A stretch of 64,000 nt of DNA, taken from positions 1 to 64,000 of the forward strand of contig JANYEY010000050.1 in the NCBI GenBank assembly GCA_025359685.1, given 5' to 3'. The notes beneath the pieces were generated by a model that was not told the origin of the DNA, did not search any database, and saw only the letters and a program-made list of their open reading frames with translations. Made by a program: the position numbers and the translations under genes. Of the stretch, positions 45,274 to 54,539 are shown one piece after another. Within the stretch, counting starts at the first letter, position 1. Every line of letters begins with the position of its first letter. Origin of the DNA: Sphingomonadaceae bacterium. Lineage in GTDB: Bacteria > Pseudomonadota > Alphaproteobacteria > Sphingomonadales > Sphingomonadaceae.

Positions 45274-46419
45274 ATGTCTGCACAGATCGACCCATTCAAA
45301 GCCATGTTCGTCTCCCAGCTCGCCCACCGCCTCAAGGGCGAAGGCCGCAGCGTGATCCACATGGAATTTGGCCAGCCGAGCACCGGCGCTCCGCCGGCAG
45401 CCATCGCCAAGGCGCACGAAGTGCTCGATGCCGATGCGATGGGCTATTGGGAAAGCCAGCCGCTCAAGGCACGGATCTGCAAGCTTTACGCCGATCGCTA
45501 CGGGGTGGAAGCAATCCCTTCCCAGATCGTGCTGACTTGCGGCGCCTCCCCCGCGCTGGTGCTCGCGCTCAGCAGCATGTTCGCTCCCGGTGCACGCGTA
45601 GCAACCGCGCGGCCCGGATATGTCGCCTATCGTAACAACCTCAAAGCCCTGCATATGGAGCCGGTCGAAGTCGATTGCGGGGCCGAACAAGGCTTTCAGA
45701 TGACCGCCGCTGCGCTCGCCGCGATCGATCCGGCGCCTGACGGACTGATCCTCGCCAGTCCGGCCAACCCGACCGGCACGATCATCCCGCGCGAGGAACT
45801 GGCCGCGATTGCCGAGGTCTGCCGCGCGCGCGGCATCGCGGTGATCTCGGACGAGATTTACCACGCGATCTCCTACGGCATGGACACGCCCTCGATCCTT
45901 GAGGTCATGCCCGAGGCCTGGGTGGTGAATTCCTTCTCGAAGTATTTCAGCATGGCCGGTTGGCGGCTCGGCTGGCTGGTCGCGCCTAAGGACGGGGTCG
46001 ACGCCGCCCGCGCGCGGATGAGCAACCTGTTCCTCACTCCGCCCAGCCTCGCCCAGCACGCCGGGTTGGTCGCGATGGACTGCACCGAGGATCTTGAAGG
46101 CCACATCGCGACCTATACCGCCAACCGGGAACTGCTGCTGGCCGCGCTGCCCGATCTCGGCCTCGCCAGGATCGCCCCGCCCGACGGTGCGTTCTACGTT
46201 TATGCTGATATCTCGGACTACACCGACGACTCGATGCAGTTCTGCATGCAGCTGCTGGAAGACACCGGCGTCGCCACCGCTCCGGGGATCGATTTCGACC
46301 CGGTCAATGGCCACCGCTTCATGCGGATCAGCTTCGCCGTATCGACCGATCAGGTTGCCGAAGCGATTGCACGCATGAAACCGTGGTTTGCCGCGCGCAA
46401 CCGGGGCGCGCGGAGCTAG
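45274..46419 (+). CDS. Class I/II pyridoxal-phosphate aminotransferase
   Basis: 381 residues. PLP-binding Lys in NSFSKYFSMAGWRLGW; cofactor residues in SPANPTG and DEIYHAISYG; the C-terminal Arg in FMRISFAVS holds the substrate carboxylate. Probably an aspartate or aromatic transaminase, exact substrate unknown. The stop (CTAG) overlaps that of convergent kup. Confidence 0.88.
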   Translation: MSAQIDPFKAMFVSQLAHRLKGEGRSVIHMEFGQPSTGAPPAAIAKAHEVLDADAMGYWESQPLKARICKLYADRYGVEAIPSQIVLTCGASPALVLALSSMFAPGARVATARPGYVAYRNNLKALHMEPVEVDCGAEQGFQMTAAALAAIDPAPDGLILASPANPTGTIIPREELAAIAEVCRARGIAVISDEIYHAISYGMDTPSILEVMPEAWVVNSFSKYFSMAGWRLGWLVAPKDGVDAARARMSNLFLTPPSLAQHAGLVAMDCTEDLEGHIATYTANRELLLAALPDLGLARIAPPDGAFYVYADISDYTDDSMQFCMQLLEDTGVATAPGIDFDPVNGHRFMRISFAVSTDQVAEAIARMKPWFAARNRGARS

Positions 46420-48362
46420 ATCTCGACCTGGCTGCCCAGTTCGACCACGCGGTTGGTGGGCAGGCGGAAGAATTCCATCGCGCTGGCCGCATTGCGCAGC
46501 ATCCAGGCGAACAGTTTCTCGCGCCAGATCCACATCCCGGGCTTGGCCGAAGCGATCAGCGTCTGGCGGGAGAGGAAAAAGCTGGTCTTCATCATCTCGA
46601 ACGGTGCGCCGCACAGCGATACCCGCTTCAGCGCGGCAGGCACGTCGGTTTCCTCAAGGAAGCCGAATTTGATGATCAAGCGGTAGAAGCCCTGCCCCAG
46701 GTCGGTGACCTTGAAGCGCTTTTCCTCATCGACGTAAGGTACGCCCTGGATCGCGATGGTCAGGATCACCACGCGTTCGTGCAGCACCTTGTTATGCTTG
46801 ATGTTGTGCAGCAGCGCCGAGGGCACGCCCGACTTGGTGCTGGCCATGAATACCGCGGTGCCAGCGACCCGAGCCGCGCTGGAATGCGCGCTTTTGGCGA
46901 AAACCTCCATTGGTATCGCGCCTTCTGCCATCGAAATTCGCATTAGAGCGCGCCCTCGCGACCAAGTCGTCAGAAGCATGAAAATGATCAGACCGGCGGC
47001 GATCGGAAACCATGCGCCTTCGAAGAACTTGGCCGATCCAGCCGCGAGATAGGCGCAATCGACAGCCAAGAAAAAGGTCAGCATCGCAATCGCCGGACCT
47101 GGGGAAACCTTCCAAATGCGCAATACAACGACAGCCTCCATGATCGTTGTGATCGCCATCGTACCCGCCACTGCAAAGCCATAGGCCGGGAGCATCGCTG
47201 CCGAGCTGCGAAACGAAATGACCAAAGCCGCCACCATGAATGCGAGAAACCAGTTCACCGCTGGCATGTAGATCTGGCCAACCACTTTCGAACTTGTGTG
47301 CATGATCTGCATACGGGGAAGATAGCCGAGCTGGACCGCCTGTTGGGTGACCGAATATGCACCCGAAATGACTGCCTGGCTGGCGATGACCGTCGCTGCG
47401 GTCGCGAGCAACACCAGCGGAACCAGCAGTTGCTCGGGAACCATCAGAAAGAATGGATTGGTCGCTGCCTCGGGCCTGACGACCAACAGTGCAGCCTGCC
47501 CCATGTAGTTGAGCAACAGACATGGAAACGCGACGTAAAGCCAAGCAATCGTGATCGGCTTGCGCCCGAAATGCCCCATGTCTGCGTAAAGCGCTTCCAC
47601 GCCCGTAATCGCATAAATCACGGCTCCGAGTGACAGGAACGAGAGCGTCGGATGGGCCTGGTAGAAGCGCCATATGTACCAGGGATTGAGTGGCTCCCAC
47701 AGGACTTGCGGATGGCTGGGTATATTGTAGATTCCCATCGCAGCAATCGCGCCGAAATAAACCAGCATCACCGGCCCGAACAACTTGCCAACACGCTCGG
47801 TGCCGTGAGCCTGGATTGCAAACAGGCCAAACAGGATTGTTAGAGCAATCGGGACGATGAACGGATGGAACCGGTCGCTGATGACGCCGAACCCTTCGAC
47901 GGCGGAAATTACCGAGATAGCTGGAGTAAGCATCGAATCGGCATAGAACAGTGCGGTCGCCAGCAGTCCTAACGTGGTGAGCCACTTCAACCGCCCCGAA
48001 TCAGGCAGGGTCCGGTTGATGAGCGCGAGCAGCGCAAGACTGCCACCTTCGCCGTTGTTATCCGTCCTGAGCACCAACAGTACGTACTTTGCGGTAACCA
48101 CTACCATCATCGACCAGAAAATCAGGCTGACAACACCGTAGATATCGGTCAGGTCAACCGCGAGTGGATGCGGTCCGGTCAGGACTGCCTGAAAAGCGTA
48201 AAGCGGGCTGGTTCCGATGTCTCCGAACACCACCCCGATCGCGCCTACAGCCAGCACGGCGAGTGAGCCTTGCGGCGCGTGCGATCCCTCAAGGAGTTCG
48301 TCATCGTCAAGATCGCTTGCAGTAGGCTTCGGGGATGTGCCCGGATCGACCAGATTGCTCAT
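46416..48362 (-). CDS. kup: Kup-family potassium transporter
   Basis: 648 residues with 12 membrane helices and a C-terminal soluble domain. Kup signatures include GVVFGDIGTSPLYAF at the N terminus, LWSMMVVVTAKYVLLVLRTDNNGEGG-type sequence (EGGSLALLALI), GALADMGHFG as YADMGHFGRKPI, and GSAKFFEGAWFP. It takes up K+ with protons. The start at 48362 is preceded by GAGGGTTG. The third-position GC looks a little lower in the middle than in the neighbouring genes. Confidence 0.93.
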   Translation of the reverse strand: MSNLVDPGTSPKPTASDLDDDELLEGSHAPQGSLAVLAVGAIGVVFGDIGTSPLYAFQAVLTGPHPLAVDLTDIYGVVSLIFWSMMVVVTAKYVLLVLRTDNNGEGGSLALLALINRTLPDSGRLKWLTTLGLLATALFYADSMLTPAISVISAVEGFGVISDRFHPFIVPIALTILFGLFAIQAHGTERVGKLFGPVMLVYFGAIAAMGIYNIPSHPQVLWEPLNPWYIWRFYQAHPTLSFLSLGAVIYAITGVEALYADMGHFGRKPITIAWLYVAFPCLLLNYMGQAALLVVRPEAATNPFFLMVPEQLLVPLVLLATAATVIASQAVISGAYSVTQQAVQLGYLPRMQIMHTSSKVVGQIYMPAVNWFLAFMVAALVISFRSSAAMLPAYGFAVAGTMAITTIMEAVVVLRIWKVSPGPAIAMLTFFLAVDCAYLAAGSAKFFEGAWFPIAAGLIIFMLLTTWSRGRALMRISMAEGAIPMEVFAKSAHSSAARVAGTAVFMASTKSGVPSALLHNIKHNKVLHERVVILTIAIQGVPYVDEEKRFKVTDLGQGFYRLIIKFGFLEETDVPAALKRVSLCGAPFEMMKTSFFLSRQTLIASAKPGMWIWREKLFAWMLRNAASAMEFFRLPTNRVVELGSQVEI

Positions 48363-48449
48363 GCTGACACAACCCTCAAGGATTTGGCGCGGTTCCCCAC
48401 CACGCAAAAATCGCGCCTAGCAGCTAGCATCTGGGCGGTCCAGCTTTGC

Positions 48450-49118
48450 TCAAGGTTGCTGGCCGGGCGCGGGTTTTGCCGTCACGGCAGCGTCTTGGGC
48501 AATCATCTGGTCAAGCAATGCAACGCGCTCGGCCAGACCCTGCCGCCACGGCGTGCTCTCTGGCGTGCGAGCCAGCAGCGCAGCCCAGATCGCCCGGCCC
48601 TCCTGCGACCGGCCGTTCTGGATGAGCATGAGCCCCAGGAAGAACGGCGGTCCAGCGGCTTGCGGATCCGCTTCTGCGGCCTTGCGGTAGGCATAAAGCG
48701 CCGCGGGCGTGAGCGTTCCATCGGCATGGCCGACGAGATTATTCGCCAGCGCCAGCCACGCCTGGCCATCGCGCGGGCTTTCCTTGATTCCGCCCAGCAG
48801 GAATCCCGCCGCGTTGCTGAAATCGCCTTGCCGCGTCAGCGCATCGGCGGTCATCACCCAATGGTTCTGCGCAATCGGTCCCTGGCCCGATAGCTGCTGG
48901 CGCACGGTCACCAGTCCGGCGCCGACCTTGCCTTGCGGTGCCTCAGCCTGTTTCGGCGCACCGGGAAGGTCGGGCCGCGCTTGCCAGAAGAAGCCGATGA
49001 ACCCGAAGACCAATGCCGTAGCAAGCGCTTCCCAGCTTTTGCGCGGGGCTTTGCCCAGCACGATCAGCGCGGCCAGTGCCGATAGCGCGAGCAGAATGGG
49101 AACAATCCAGCCGCTCAT
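48450..49118 (-). CDS. ccmI: Cytochrome c maturation TPR protein (CcmI/CycH-like)
   Basis: 222 residues. One or two membrane helices at the N terminus, then a TPR region (MTADALTRQGDFSNAAGFLL, WLALANNLVGHADG, AAEADPQAAGPPFFLGLMLI). In System I the CcmI protein holds apocytochrome c for heme ligation by CcmFH. It is the last gene of the ccm operon, overlapping ccmH by 4 bp. It is shorter than full CcmI. Confidence 0.85.
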   Translation of the reverse strand: MSGWIVPILLALSALAALIVLGKAPRKSWEALATALVFGFIGFFWQARPDLPGAPKQAEAPQGKVGAGLVTVRQQLSGQGPIAQNHWVMTADALTRQGDFSNAAGFLLGGIKESPRDGQAWLALANNLVGHADGTLTPAALYAYRKAAEADPQAAGPPFFLGLMLIQNGRSQEGRAIWAALLARTPESTPWRQGLAERVALLDQMIAQDAAVTAKPAPGQQP

Positions 49119-49522
49119 ACTGCGCTCCTCGTGAAACGCCGCCGGAGCAGCAATGCCGCCAGCGCGAGCAATGCGAACGGCGCAGCGAACAGCGGCCAGG
49201 TCAGCCCGGTCACCCGCGGCGCATAGCTTACATAGTCACCGTACTTGTCGATCAGCCAGGCCCGGATCGCTTCTGGATCCTCGCCTGCCTTGATCCGGAG
49301 GCGGACCTGATTGCGCAAATCCCCGGCAATTTGCGCATCCGAATCGGCGATCGACTGGCCCTGACACTGCAGGCAGCGCAGGCTTTCCATCAAGGCCTCT
49401 GCCTTCACTTCCTGAGCGGGGTCTTCGAGCTGGACATTAGCATAAGCCGCGGCCGGCATGTTGCTGTCGGCCAGCAGCGGTGCGGCGGCGAGCAAGGCCG
49501 CAAGGATCACGGCCCGCTTCAC
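49115..49522 (-). CDS. ccmH: Cytochrome c maturation thiol reductase CcmH
   Basis: 135 residues. Signal peptide, the redox motif LRCLQCQGQSIADSDA, and a C-terminal membrane helix ending in basic residues. It reduces the CXXCH disulfide of apocytochrome c. Overlaps ccmG and ccmI by 4 bp. Confidence 0.94.
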   Translation of the reverse strand: MKRAVILAALLAAAPLLADSNMPAAAYANVQLEDPAQEVKAEALMESLRCLQCQGQSIADSDAQIAGDLRNQVRLRIKAGEDPEAIRAWLIDKYGDYVSYAPRVTGLTWPLFAAPFALLALAALLLRRRFTRSAV

Positions 49523-50067
49523 TGCGCCGCCTCAACCATTTTCTGGGCAATCAGCTCCACCTGATCGGCGCGGATATCGCCGATATGCTGGTACCGGATC
49601 ACGCCCCGGCCATCGATCACGAAGCTTTCGGGCACGCCTGACGAACCCAGTGCGAACTGGATCGCGCTGACATCATCACGGCCGACCCGGCTGAACGGGT
49701 TGCCGTTCCGGGCGAAGAAACGCGCCAGATCCTCCGGCTTATCACGAATGGCGACCCCGACCACATCGATCCCGCGGTCCTTGAGCACGCGCAGCTGCGG
49801 TGCCTCGACCGCGCAAGGTACACACCAGCTCGCAAAGATATTGAGCAAGTGCGGCTTGCCGGTTGCCAGGTCGGCGCGGGCCAGGCCGGGCTGCGCGGGC
49901 GTGGCTGCGAGCAGCGAGAACTGCGGCAGCGCGCGGCCAATCATCGCGCTTTTCACCGCGCGATCGGCCGGGCGGAGCATCGCGAACAGCACCAGTGCGG
50001 TAAAAGCGGCAAAGAAGCCCAGCGGCAGCCACAAGGCCCAGCGCGACGGTGCAGGCGCGCTCGCCAT
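49519..50067 (-). CDS. ccmG: Thiol:disulfide interchange protein CcmG/DsbE
   Basis: 182 residues. N-terminal membrane anchor, thioredoxin fold with the active site ASWCVPCAVEAPQL and the GVPESFVIDGRG strand with cis-Pro. It keeps apocytochrome c thiols reduced. The start (TAATGG) shares a base with the ccmF stop. Confidence 0.94.
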   Translation of the reverse strand: MASAPAPSRWALWLPLGFFAAFTALVLFAMLRPADRAVKSAMIGRALPQFSLLAATPAQPGLARADLATGKPHLLNIFASWCVPCAVEAPQLRVLKDRGIDVVGVAIRDKPEDLARFFARNGNPFSRVGRDDVSAIQFALGSSGVPESFVIDGRGVIRYQHIGDIRADQVELIAQKMVEAAQ

Positions 50068-52013
50068 TACAGCCTGCCCTGCTGCTGGCGGCGATAGGCT
50101 ATCTTGTCGATGGCGATGAACCGGCGCAGATCGCTCAGCACCCGGCCAAGCAAGGCCAGCGCGCCGCCCAGCGCAACCAGCGCCCCGCCCAGCCAGATCA
50201 AGGTCACGAACGGTTTCCACCACAGCCGCAGCTGCCAGCGCCCGTCCTCGGCCTCTTCGCCCAGCACGGTGTAGAGCTGGCCGTTCCAGCGGGTCAGGAT
50301 CGCGCTTTCGTTGGTTTGCTGCACCGGGGTCCAGAAACTGCGCGCCTGGGGTTTGAGCTCGCTCGTCGAACCGCCGCCATAACTGGCGTTAAGCGTCGCT
50401 TCGAGCGCGGTCCAGTTCGGACCGGTGATCGGCTCAATCCGGCCCAAGCGGATCAGCCAAGGACCGACCGAGACCGTTTCACCCACCCGCGCGGCGACCA
50501 GCTTTTCGGTGCTGAACGCGCTATCGCAAGCGATCCCGAGCAGGGCCACGCCGATTCCGAAATGAGCGACGACCATCCCCCACAGCGGCAGGGTAACGGT
50601 GCGCAGGCGCCGCCCCTTGAGCGGGACCAGCGCCACCATCAGCAGCATCGTGCCAAGCGCAATGCCCAGCAGCGGCATCAGGTGAACGCCGCGCAGGCTC
50701 AGCCATATCGCCACGCCCGCCAACACGAGCGCTGGCAATACGAGAAAATGCTTGATCCGCCCGAGCTTGTCCCGCCGCCAGCGCAGCAATGGGCCGATTC
50801 CCATCACCACCAGCATCGGCACCACGAACACCGCCGTGGCCGGGTTGAAATACGGCGGCCCGACCGAAACCTGCGCGCCCATCGCTTCGGCGACCAGCGG
50901 ATAGAGCGTGCCGAGCAGGACGATGCCAAGCACAGCGCTCAGCATGACATTGTTGAACACCAGCGCGCTTTCGCGGCTGACGATCGCAAAGCGCTGCCCT
51001 TCGCTCACCGTTCCCGCACGAAGGGCGAAAATGACGAACGCCGCGCCGATATTGATGGCGAGAAGCGCCAGAATGAAAGTCCCTTTGGTGGGATCGACGG
51101 CGAATGCGTGAACGCTGGTCAGCACGCCTGAGCGCACGAGGAAGGTACCGACCATCGACATCGCGAAGGCGACCACGCCCAGCATCACCGTCCAAGCGCG
51201 CAGCGCATTGCGCGAGGCCAGCACCGAGACCGAGTGCAGCAGGGCGGTCGCCGCCAGCCACGGCATCAGCGATGCGTTTTCGACCGGGTCCCAGAACCAC
51301 CAGCCGCCCCAACCGAGCTCGTAGTATGCCCAGTACGAACCGGCGGTGATGCCCAGGGTGAGGAAGATCCACGCCCCCAGTACCCATGGCCGCATCGCGC
51401 GGGCGAAATTCGGCGAAACCTCGCGCGTCAGCAAAGCCCCGACCGCGAAGCTGAATGCAACCGACAGGCCAACGTAGCCGACGTAAAGCGTCGGCGGATG
51501 GAAGGCGAGGCCCGGGTCCTGCAACAGCGGGTTAAGGCCATTGCCTTCCGCCGGGACCGGATCGAGCCGCGCAAACGGGTTCGAGGCGAGCAGCAGAAAA
51601 GCATAAAAACCAAGACTGACAAACGCCTGCGAGCCTAGCGTCGCCAGCAAGGTCGGCTCGGGCAGGCGCTTTTCAAGGAGCGCGACGAAGCCGCCGGCGA
51701 GCGCCATGATCGTCACCCACAGCAGCATCGAGCCTTCGTGATTGCCCCAGGCTCCGGCAACTTTGTACAGCATCGGTTTGGCCGAATGTGAATTCGCCGC
51801 GACCAGCGCGACTGACAGATCGGTCTGTACAAACACGATAATCAGGCACAGAAATGCAAACGCAACCAGCCCGGCCTGCGCCATGGCGAGCGGACGTACC
51901 ACCGGGGTCAGGGGATTGTCCGGCTGGCGCAGCGCGAGGAAGCCGCTGAACAGTTGTAAAACTGCAAGCGCGGCGGCGAACCACAAGGCGGCAAGGCCAG
52001 CTGTCGCGATCAC
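50067..52013 (-). CDS. ccmF: Cytochrome c heme lyase subunit CcmF
   Basis: 648 residues with about 14-15 membrane helices. The tryptophan-rich WWD motif reads WGGWWFWDPVENASLMPWL, and conserved His residues flank it. With CcmH and CcmI it joins heme to apocytochrome c. Overlaps ccmE by 4 bp. Confidence 0.95.
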   Translation of the reverse strand: MIATAGLAALWFAAALAVLQLFSGFLALRQPDNPLTPVVRPLAMAQAGLVAFAFLCLIIVFVQTDLSVALVAANSHSAKPMLYKVAGAWGNHEGSMLLWVTIMALAGGFVALLEKRLPEPTLLATLGSQAFVSLGFYAFLLLASNPFARLDPVPAEGNGLNPLLQDPGLAFHPPTLYVGYVGLSVAFSFAVGALLTREVSPNFARAMRPWVLGAWIFLTLGITAGSYWAYYELGWGGWWFWDPVENASLMPWLAATALLHSVSVLASRNALRAWTVMLGVVAFAMSMVGTFLVRSGVLTSVHAFAVDPTKGTFILALLAINIGAAFVIFALRAGTVSEGQRFAIVSRESALVFNNVMLSAVLGIVLLGTLYPLVAEAMGAQVSVGPPYFNPATAVFVVPMLVVMGIGPLLRWRRDKLGRIKHFLVLPALVLAGVAIWLSLRGVHLMPLLGIALGTMLLMVALVPLKGRRLRTVTLPLWGMVVAHFGIGVALLGIACDSAFSTEKLVAARVGETVSVGPWLIRLGRIEPITGPNWTALEATLNASYGGGSTSELKPQARSFWTPVQQTNESAILTRWNGQLYTVLGEEAEDGRWQLRLWWKPFVTLIWLGGALVALGGALALLGRVLSDLRRFIAIDKIAYRRQQQGRL

Positions 52014-52468
52014 TTGGTTGCTTCCACCTTCTGTCGGGCTTCCTGCGTAGTCATCTGCTGCATTTCGCGTGGCACGTATTTCTCGTCGTGCTTGGCCAGC
52101 AGGTTATCGGCGAGGAAGGTACCGTCAGCTTGCCGGTGTCCTTCCGCAACTACCCCGGACCCTTCCTTGAACAGGTCCGGCGTAATCCCGCGGAACGTAA
52201 CCGGGACGCGCGCCTTGCCATCGCCGACCACGAAACCGATCGTCACTCCGTCCGGCGCAGTCTTAAGCGATCCGGCCTCGACCATTCCGCCGAGCCGCAC
52301 TGCACGCTCTGCTGCGGGCGGCTTGGCGACCAACTCGGTCGGGAGGTAGAAATAGCTCGCCTGATTACGCAGCGACCAGGCGGCGAGCAATGCCGCCGCA
52401 ATCAGGGCCGCCGTTGCCGCCAGAACCAGAACGAGGCGCTGGTGCTTGGGCTTCAACGCGGCGCTCAT
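52010..52468 (-). CDS. ccmE: Heme chaperone CcmE
   Basis: 152 residues. N-terminal anchor, OB-fold, and the covalent heme-binding His in LAKHDEKYVPREM. It carries heme from CcmC to CcmF. Confidence 0.95.
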   Translation of the reverse strand: MSAALKPKHQRLVLVLAATAALIAAALLAAWSLRNQASYFYLPTELVAKPPAAERAVRLGGMVEAGSLKTAPDGVTIGFVVGDGKARVPVTFRGITPDLFKEGSGVVAEGHRQADGTFLADNLLAKHDEKYVPREMQQMTTQEARQKVEATK

Positions 52469-52605
52469 AGTTCGCGGCTTCGATCGCGCCGGGCTTCGGC
52501 TCGGCGCATCGCCGCCAGGCTTTGCAGGATCAAAGCCACCGTGCCGCCAATGCCCAAGACATATGCGGCATAAACGTAAGCGAGCTGGTTGAGGTTCTCA
52601 TGCAT
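52465..52605 (-). CDS. ccmD: Heme exporter protein CcmD
   Basis: 46 residues: a single membrane helix (YVYAAYVLGIGGTVALILQS) and a basic end (RRAEARRDRSREL), the usual shape. It lets CcmE leave the CcmABC complex. Its start lies inside the end of ccmC (8-bp overlap) and its stop overlaps ccmE by 4 bp. Confidence 0.88.
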   Translation of the reverse strand: MHENLNQLAYVYAAYVLGIGGTVALILQSLAAMRRAEARRDRSREL

Positions 52606-53341
52606 CGGCCAGCTCCATCGCGCGGCGGCGCAGGCGCGCTTCGGCTTGCTGGTTGGCCAAGATCGTGCGCATCCGCGCCAGCACCACTCCGCCGAACAGC
52701 AGCGAGAAACCAAATGTCGCCGCTAGCAGGCCGAGCAAGAACGGCGCGGCCATCGGCGCATTGCCAGATAGCATCGACATCCCCAAGCTGGGCGGCTGGT
52801 GCAGGCTTTGCCACCAGATCACCGAGTAATGGATGATCGGAATATTGACCGCGCCGACCAGCCCGAAAATAGCGGCGATCCGGCCCCCGCCCTGCCCTGA
52901 ACGCGCTTCGGCATCAGCCAGGGCGATGTAACCGCAATAGAGGAAGAACAAGATCAGCATCGAAGTCAGCCGGCCATCCCAAACCCACCAGGCGCCCCAC
53001 GCCGGGCGGCCCCAAATCGAGCCGGTGACCAGACATATGAGCGCGAAGACAGCGCCCGGAACCGCCGCGGCGCGGGCCGCGATACCGGCCAGCGGATGGC
53101 GCCAGACCAGCTCGCTCAGACTGGCGAGCGCGATCATGCTCCACCCGCCCATGCCCAGCCAGGCGGCGGGCACGTGGATGAACAGGATACGCACCGTCTC
53201 GCCCTGCAATTGTTCAGCCGGAGCGCCGGTCAGGCCCCACAACAGGACGATGGCGGTGACCGCTGCCCCGGCGATGAGCAAGGGCGCGGTCAGCAACCGC
53301 GCGAGGCGCAGGAACCGGGCAGGATTTGCATAACCGTGCAT
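52598..53341 (-). CDS. ccmC: Heme exporter/ligase CcmC
   Basis: 247 residues with six membrane helices. WWD motif WGAWWVWDGRLTSMLILFFL and flanking His. It attaches heme to CcmE. The start MHGYANPARFLRLA at 53341 fits homologues; the longer frame overlaps the tRNA side. It is the first gene here; ccmA and ccmB are not in the window. Confidence 0.94.
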   Translation of the reverse strand: MHGYANPARFLRLARLLTAPLLIAGAAVTAIVLLWGLTGAPAEQLQGETVRILFIHVPAAWLGMGGWSMIALASLSELVWRHPLAGIAARAAAVPGAVFALICLVTGSIWGRPAWGAWWVWDGRLTSMLILFFLYCGYIALADAEARSGQGGGRIAAIFGLVGAVNIPIIHYSVIWWQSLHQPPSLGMSMLSGNAPMAAPFLLGLLAATFGFSLLFGGVVLARMRTILANQQAEARLRRRAMELADA

Positions 53342-53440
53342 GGACGTCGAGTGACCCTCAGGGGCCTTTTGGGCCCGCGCCCCTCTGCCATGCAGCGCCC
53401 CTGCGGGCAAGCGGATTGGGGTGGTTCAAAAGCAAAGAAA

Positions 53441-53518
53441 TGGGGCGATCGATGGGTCTCGAACCCACGACCTCCGGTACCACAAACCGGCGCTCTAACC
53501 AACTGAGCTACGATCGCC
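53441..53518 (-). tRNA. tRNA-His (GTG)
   Basis: 78 nt with encoded CCA. Acceptor GCGATCG/CGATCGC plus the extra 5' G paired with C73, the identity element of tRNA-His. Anticodon loop TTTGTGG-type reads GTG between CCGG/CCGG stems. D and T arms (GTGGGTTCGAGACCCAT) are normal. It precedes the ccm operon on the same strand. Confidence 0.94.
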
Positions 53519-53677
53519 ACAGCCCTGCGCGTACAGCCGCGCAAGGCAGGCGCGCGCATTTGCACAACCCATGCGCGTTGTGAAGGAAAAACTACCATCT
53601 GCAGTCATTGCAGCGCGATCAATTGCGTAAGGAAAATTAACCCTCATTGGATAGTTTTACCGGCAACACCGAAGGCA

Positions 53678-54022
53678 ATGGGGAAACCAGTAGTGAGCGC
53701 GAAGGCCAAGATAGAGCAACTGGAACCGCAGGCTGCGCGTCCCAACACGCGCCGTACGACACGCCGGATCGCCGGCACCGTGGCAACCGTGCGCACCGCT
53801 GGCGGCGCCCGCAGCCGCGCACGAATTCGCGATGTATCGGTCTTTGGCTGCAGCATCGTGACAGAAGCCGACTGGCTGCGCACCGGCATTTTCATAACCC
53901 TGCAACTGTCGGCCGACTGGTCCATCCAGGCCATCGTCCGCTGGGCCCGCGACGGCATTGGCGGGGTGGAATTCCTCCGCGCCATCAGCGAAGCCGATGC
54001 GCGGAGCATTGCCGGCGACTAA
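53678..54022 (+). CDS. PilZ-domain-like protein
   Basis: 114 residues. Basic N-terminal half with RPNTRRTTRRIAGTV, matching the RxxxR arm of PilZ, then RIRDVSVFGCSIVTEADWLR, where the usual D/NxSxxG reads DVSVFG. The strand ending WARDGIGGVEFL completes the fold. PilZ domains bind cyclic di-GMP. The small size and lack of partner leave the role open. GGAATTTTCC-type ribosome site is not obvious. Confidence 0.8.
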   Translation: MGKPVVSAKAKIEQLEPQAARPNTRRTTRRIAGTVATVRTAGGARSRARIRDVSVFGCSIVTEADWLRTGIFITLQLSADWSIQAIVRWARDGIGGVEFLRAISEADARSIAGD

Positions 54023-54042
54023 TTGCCCCCAAATCTGCAACG

Positions 54043-54074
54043 AAAAAGGGCGGCCCGCCAAGGCCGCCCTTTTT
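54043..54074. terminator. Bidirectional intrinsic terminator between pilZ gene and rpmE
   Basis: AAAAAGGGCGGCC and GGCCGCCCTTTTT pair perfectly across a 6-nt loop. A-run and T-run serve both convergent genes. Confidence 0.9.
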
Positions 54075-54095
54075 GTATTGGCTTGAGGCCTGCGC

Positions 54096-54323
54096 TCAGT
54101 TCTTCTTGAGCGTCAGTCCACCGAAACGCTTGTTGAACTGGGCAACACGGCCGCCCTGATCGATATTGCGGGTGCCGCCGGTCCAGGCCGGATGCGACGT
54201 GGGATCGATCTCGAGCACCAGCGTTTCGCCTTCCTTGCCCCAGGTGGAGCGGGTTTCGAACACGGTGCCATCGGTCATCTGCACCTTGATGGTGTGATAA
54301 TCGGGATGGATATCGGCTTTCAT
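54096..54323 (-). CDS. rpmE: 50S ribosomal protein L31
   Basis: 75 residues. [20 protein letters not shown] and FNKRFGGL are typical of alphaproteobacterial L31. The zinc Cys residues of the C+ type are absent, so this is a Cys-free (C-) form. Confidence 0.95.
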   Translation of the reverse strand: MKADIHPDYHTIKVQMTDGTVFETRSTWGKEGETLVLEIDPTSHPAWTGGTRNIDQGGRVAQFNKRFGGLTLKKN

Positions 54324-54401
54324 GAATCTGTACTTTCGCTTGCGGCCGGTACCGACCGGCCTGAAAAGGAAGCCCCGCGCTTAGCGATGGTTTTTGCTTT
54401 T

Positions 54402-54421
54402 GTCCAGCCCTTCGGCTGGAC
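54402..54421. repeat. Perfect 8-bp hairpin in the rpmE upstream region
   Basis: GTCCAGCC-CTTC-GGCTGGAC. It directly adjoins the long inverted repeat that starts at 54422, and could be a terminator stem or part of that repeat. Confidence 0.55.
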
Positions 54422-54505
54422 GCAACACCAGCCCGCTCCCCCGGCCCGACCACCCATTTACGGTACCCTGAGGGTGGTCGGGCCGGGGGAGCGGGCCGGT
54501 GTTGC
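54422..54505. repeat. Long inverted repeat, 34-bp arms
   Basis: Arms 54422-54455 and 54472-54505 pair at 33 of 34 positions around a 16-nt centre (ATTTACGGTACCCTGA). Arms begin GCAACACCAGCCCGCTCCCC. It sits between fabZ and rpmE with no reading frame. It looks like a MITE-like or REP-like mobile repeat. Confidence 0.8.
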
Positions 54506-54539
54506 ACGCTATCGGCAGAGGCCGATCGCGCACCAAAAA

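Noticed and set aside
48450-53341. Possible broken ccm operon because ccmA and ccmB are missing
   Set aside because: In alphaproteobacteria ccmAB are often encoded apart from the other ccm genes; the genes present are intact and overlapping.
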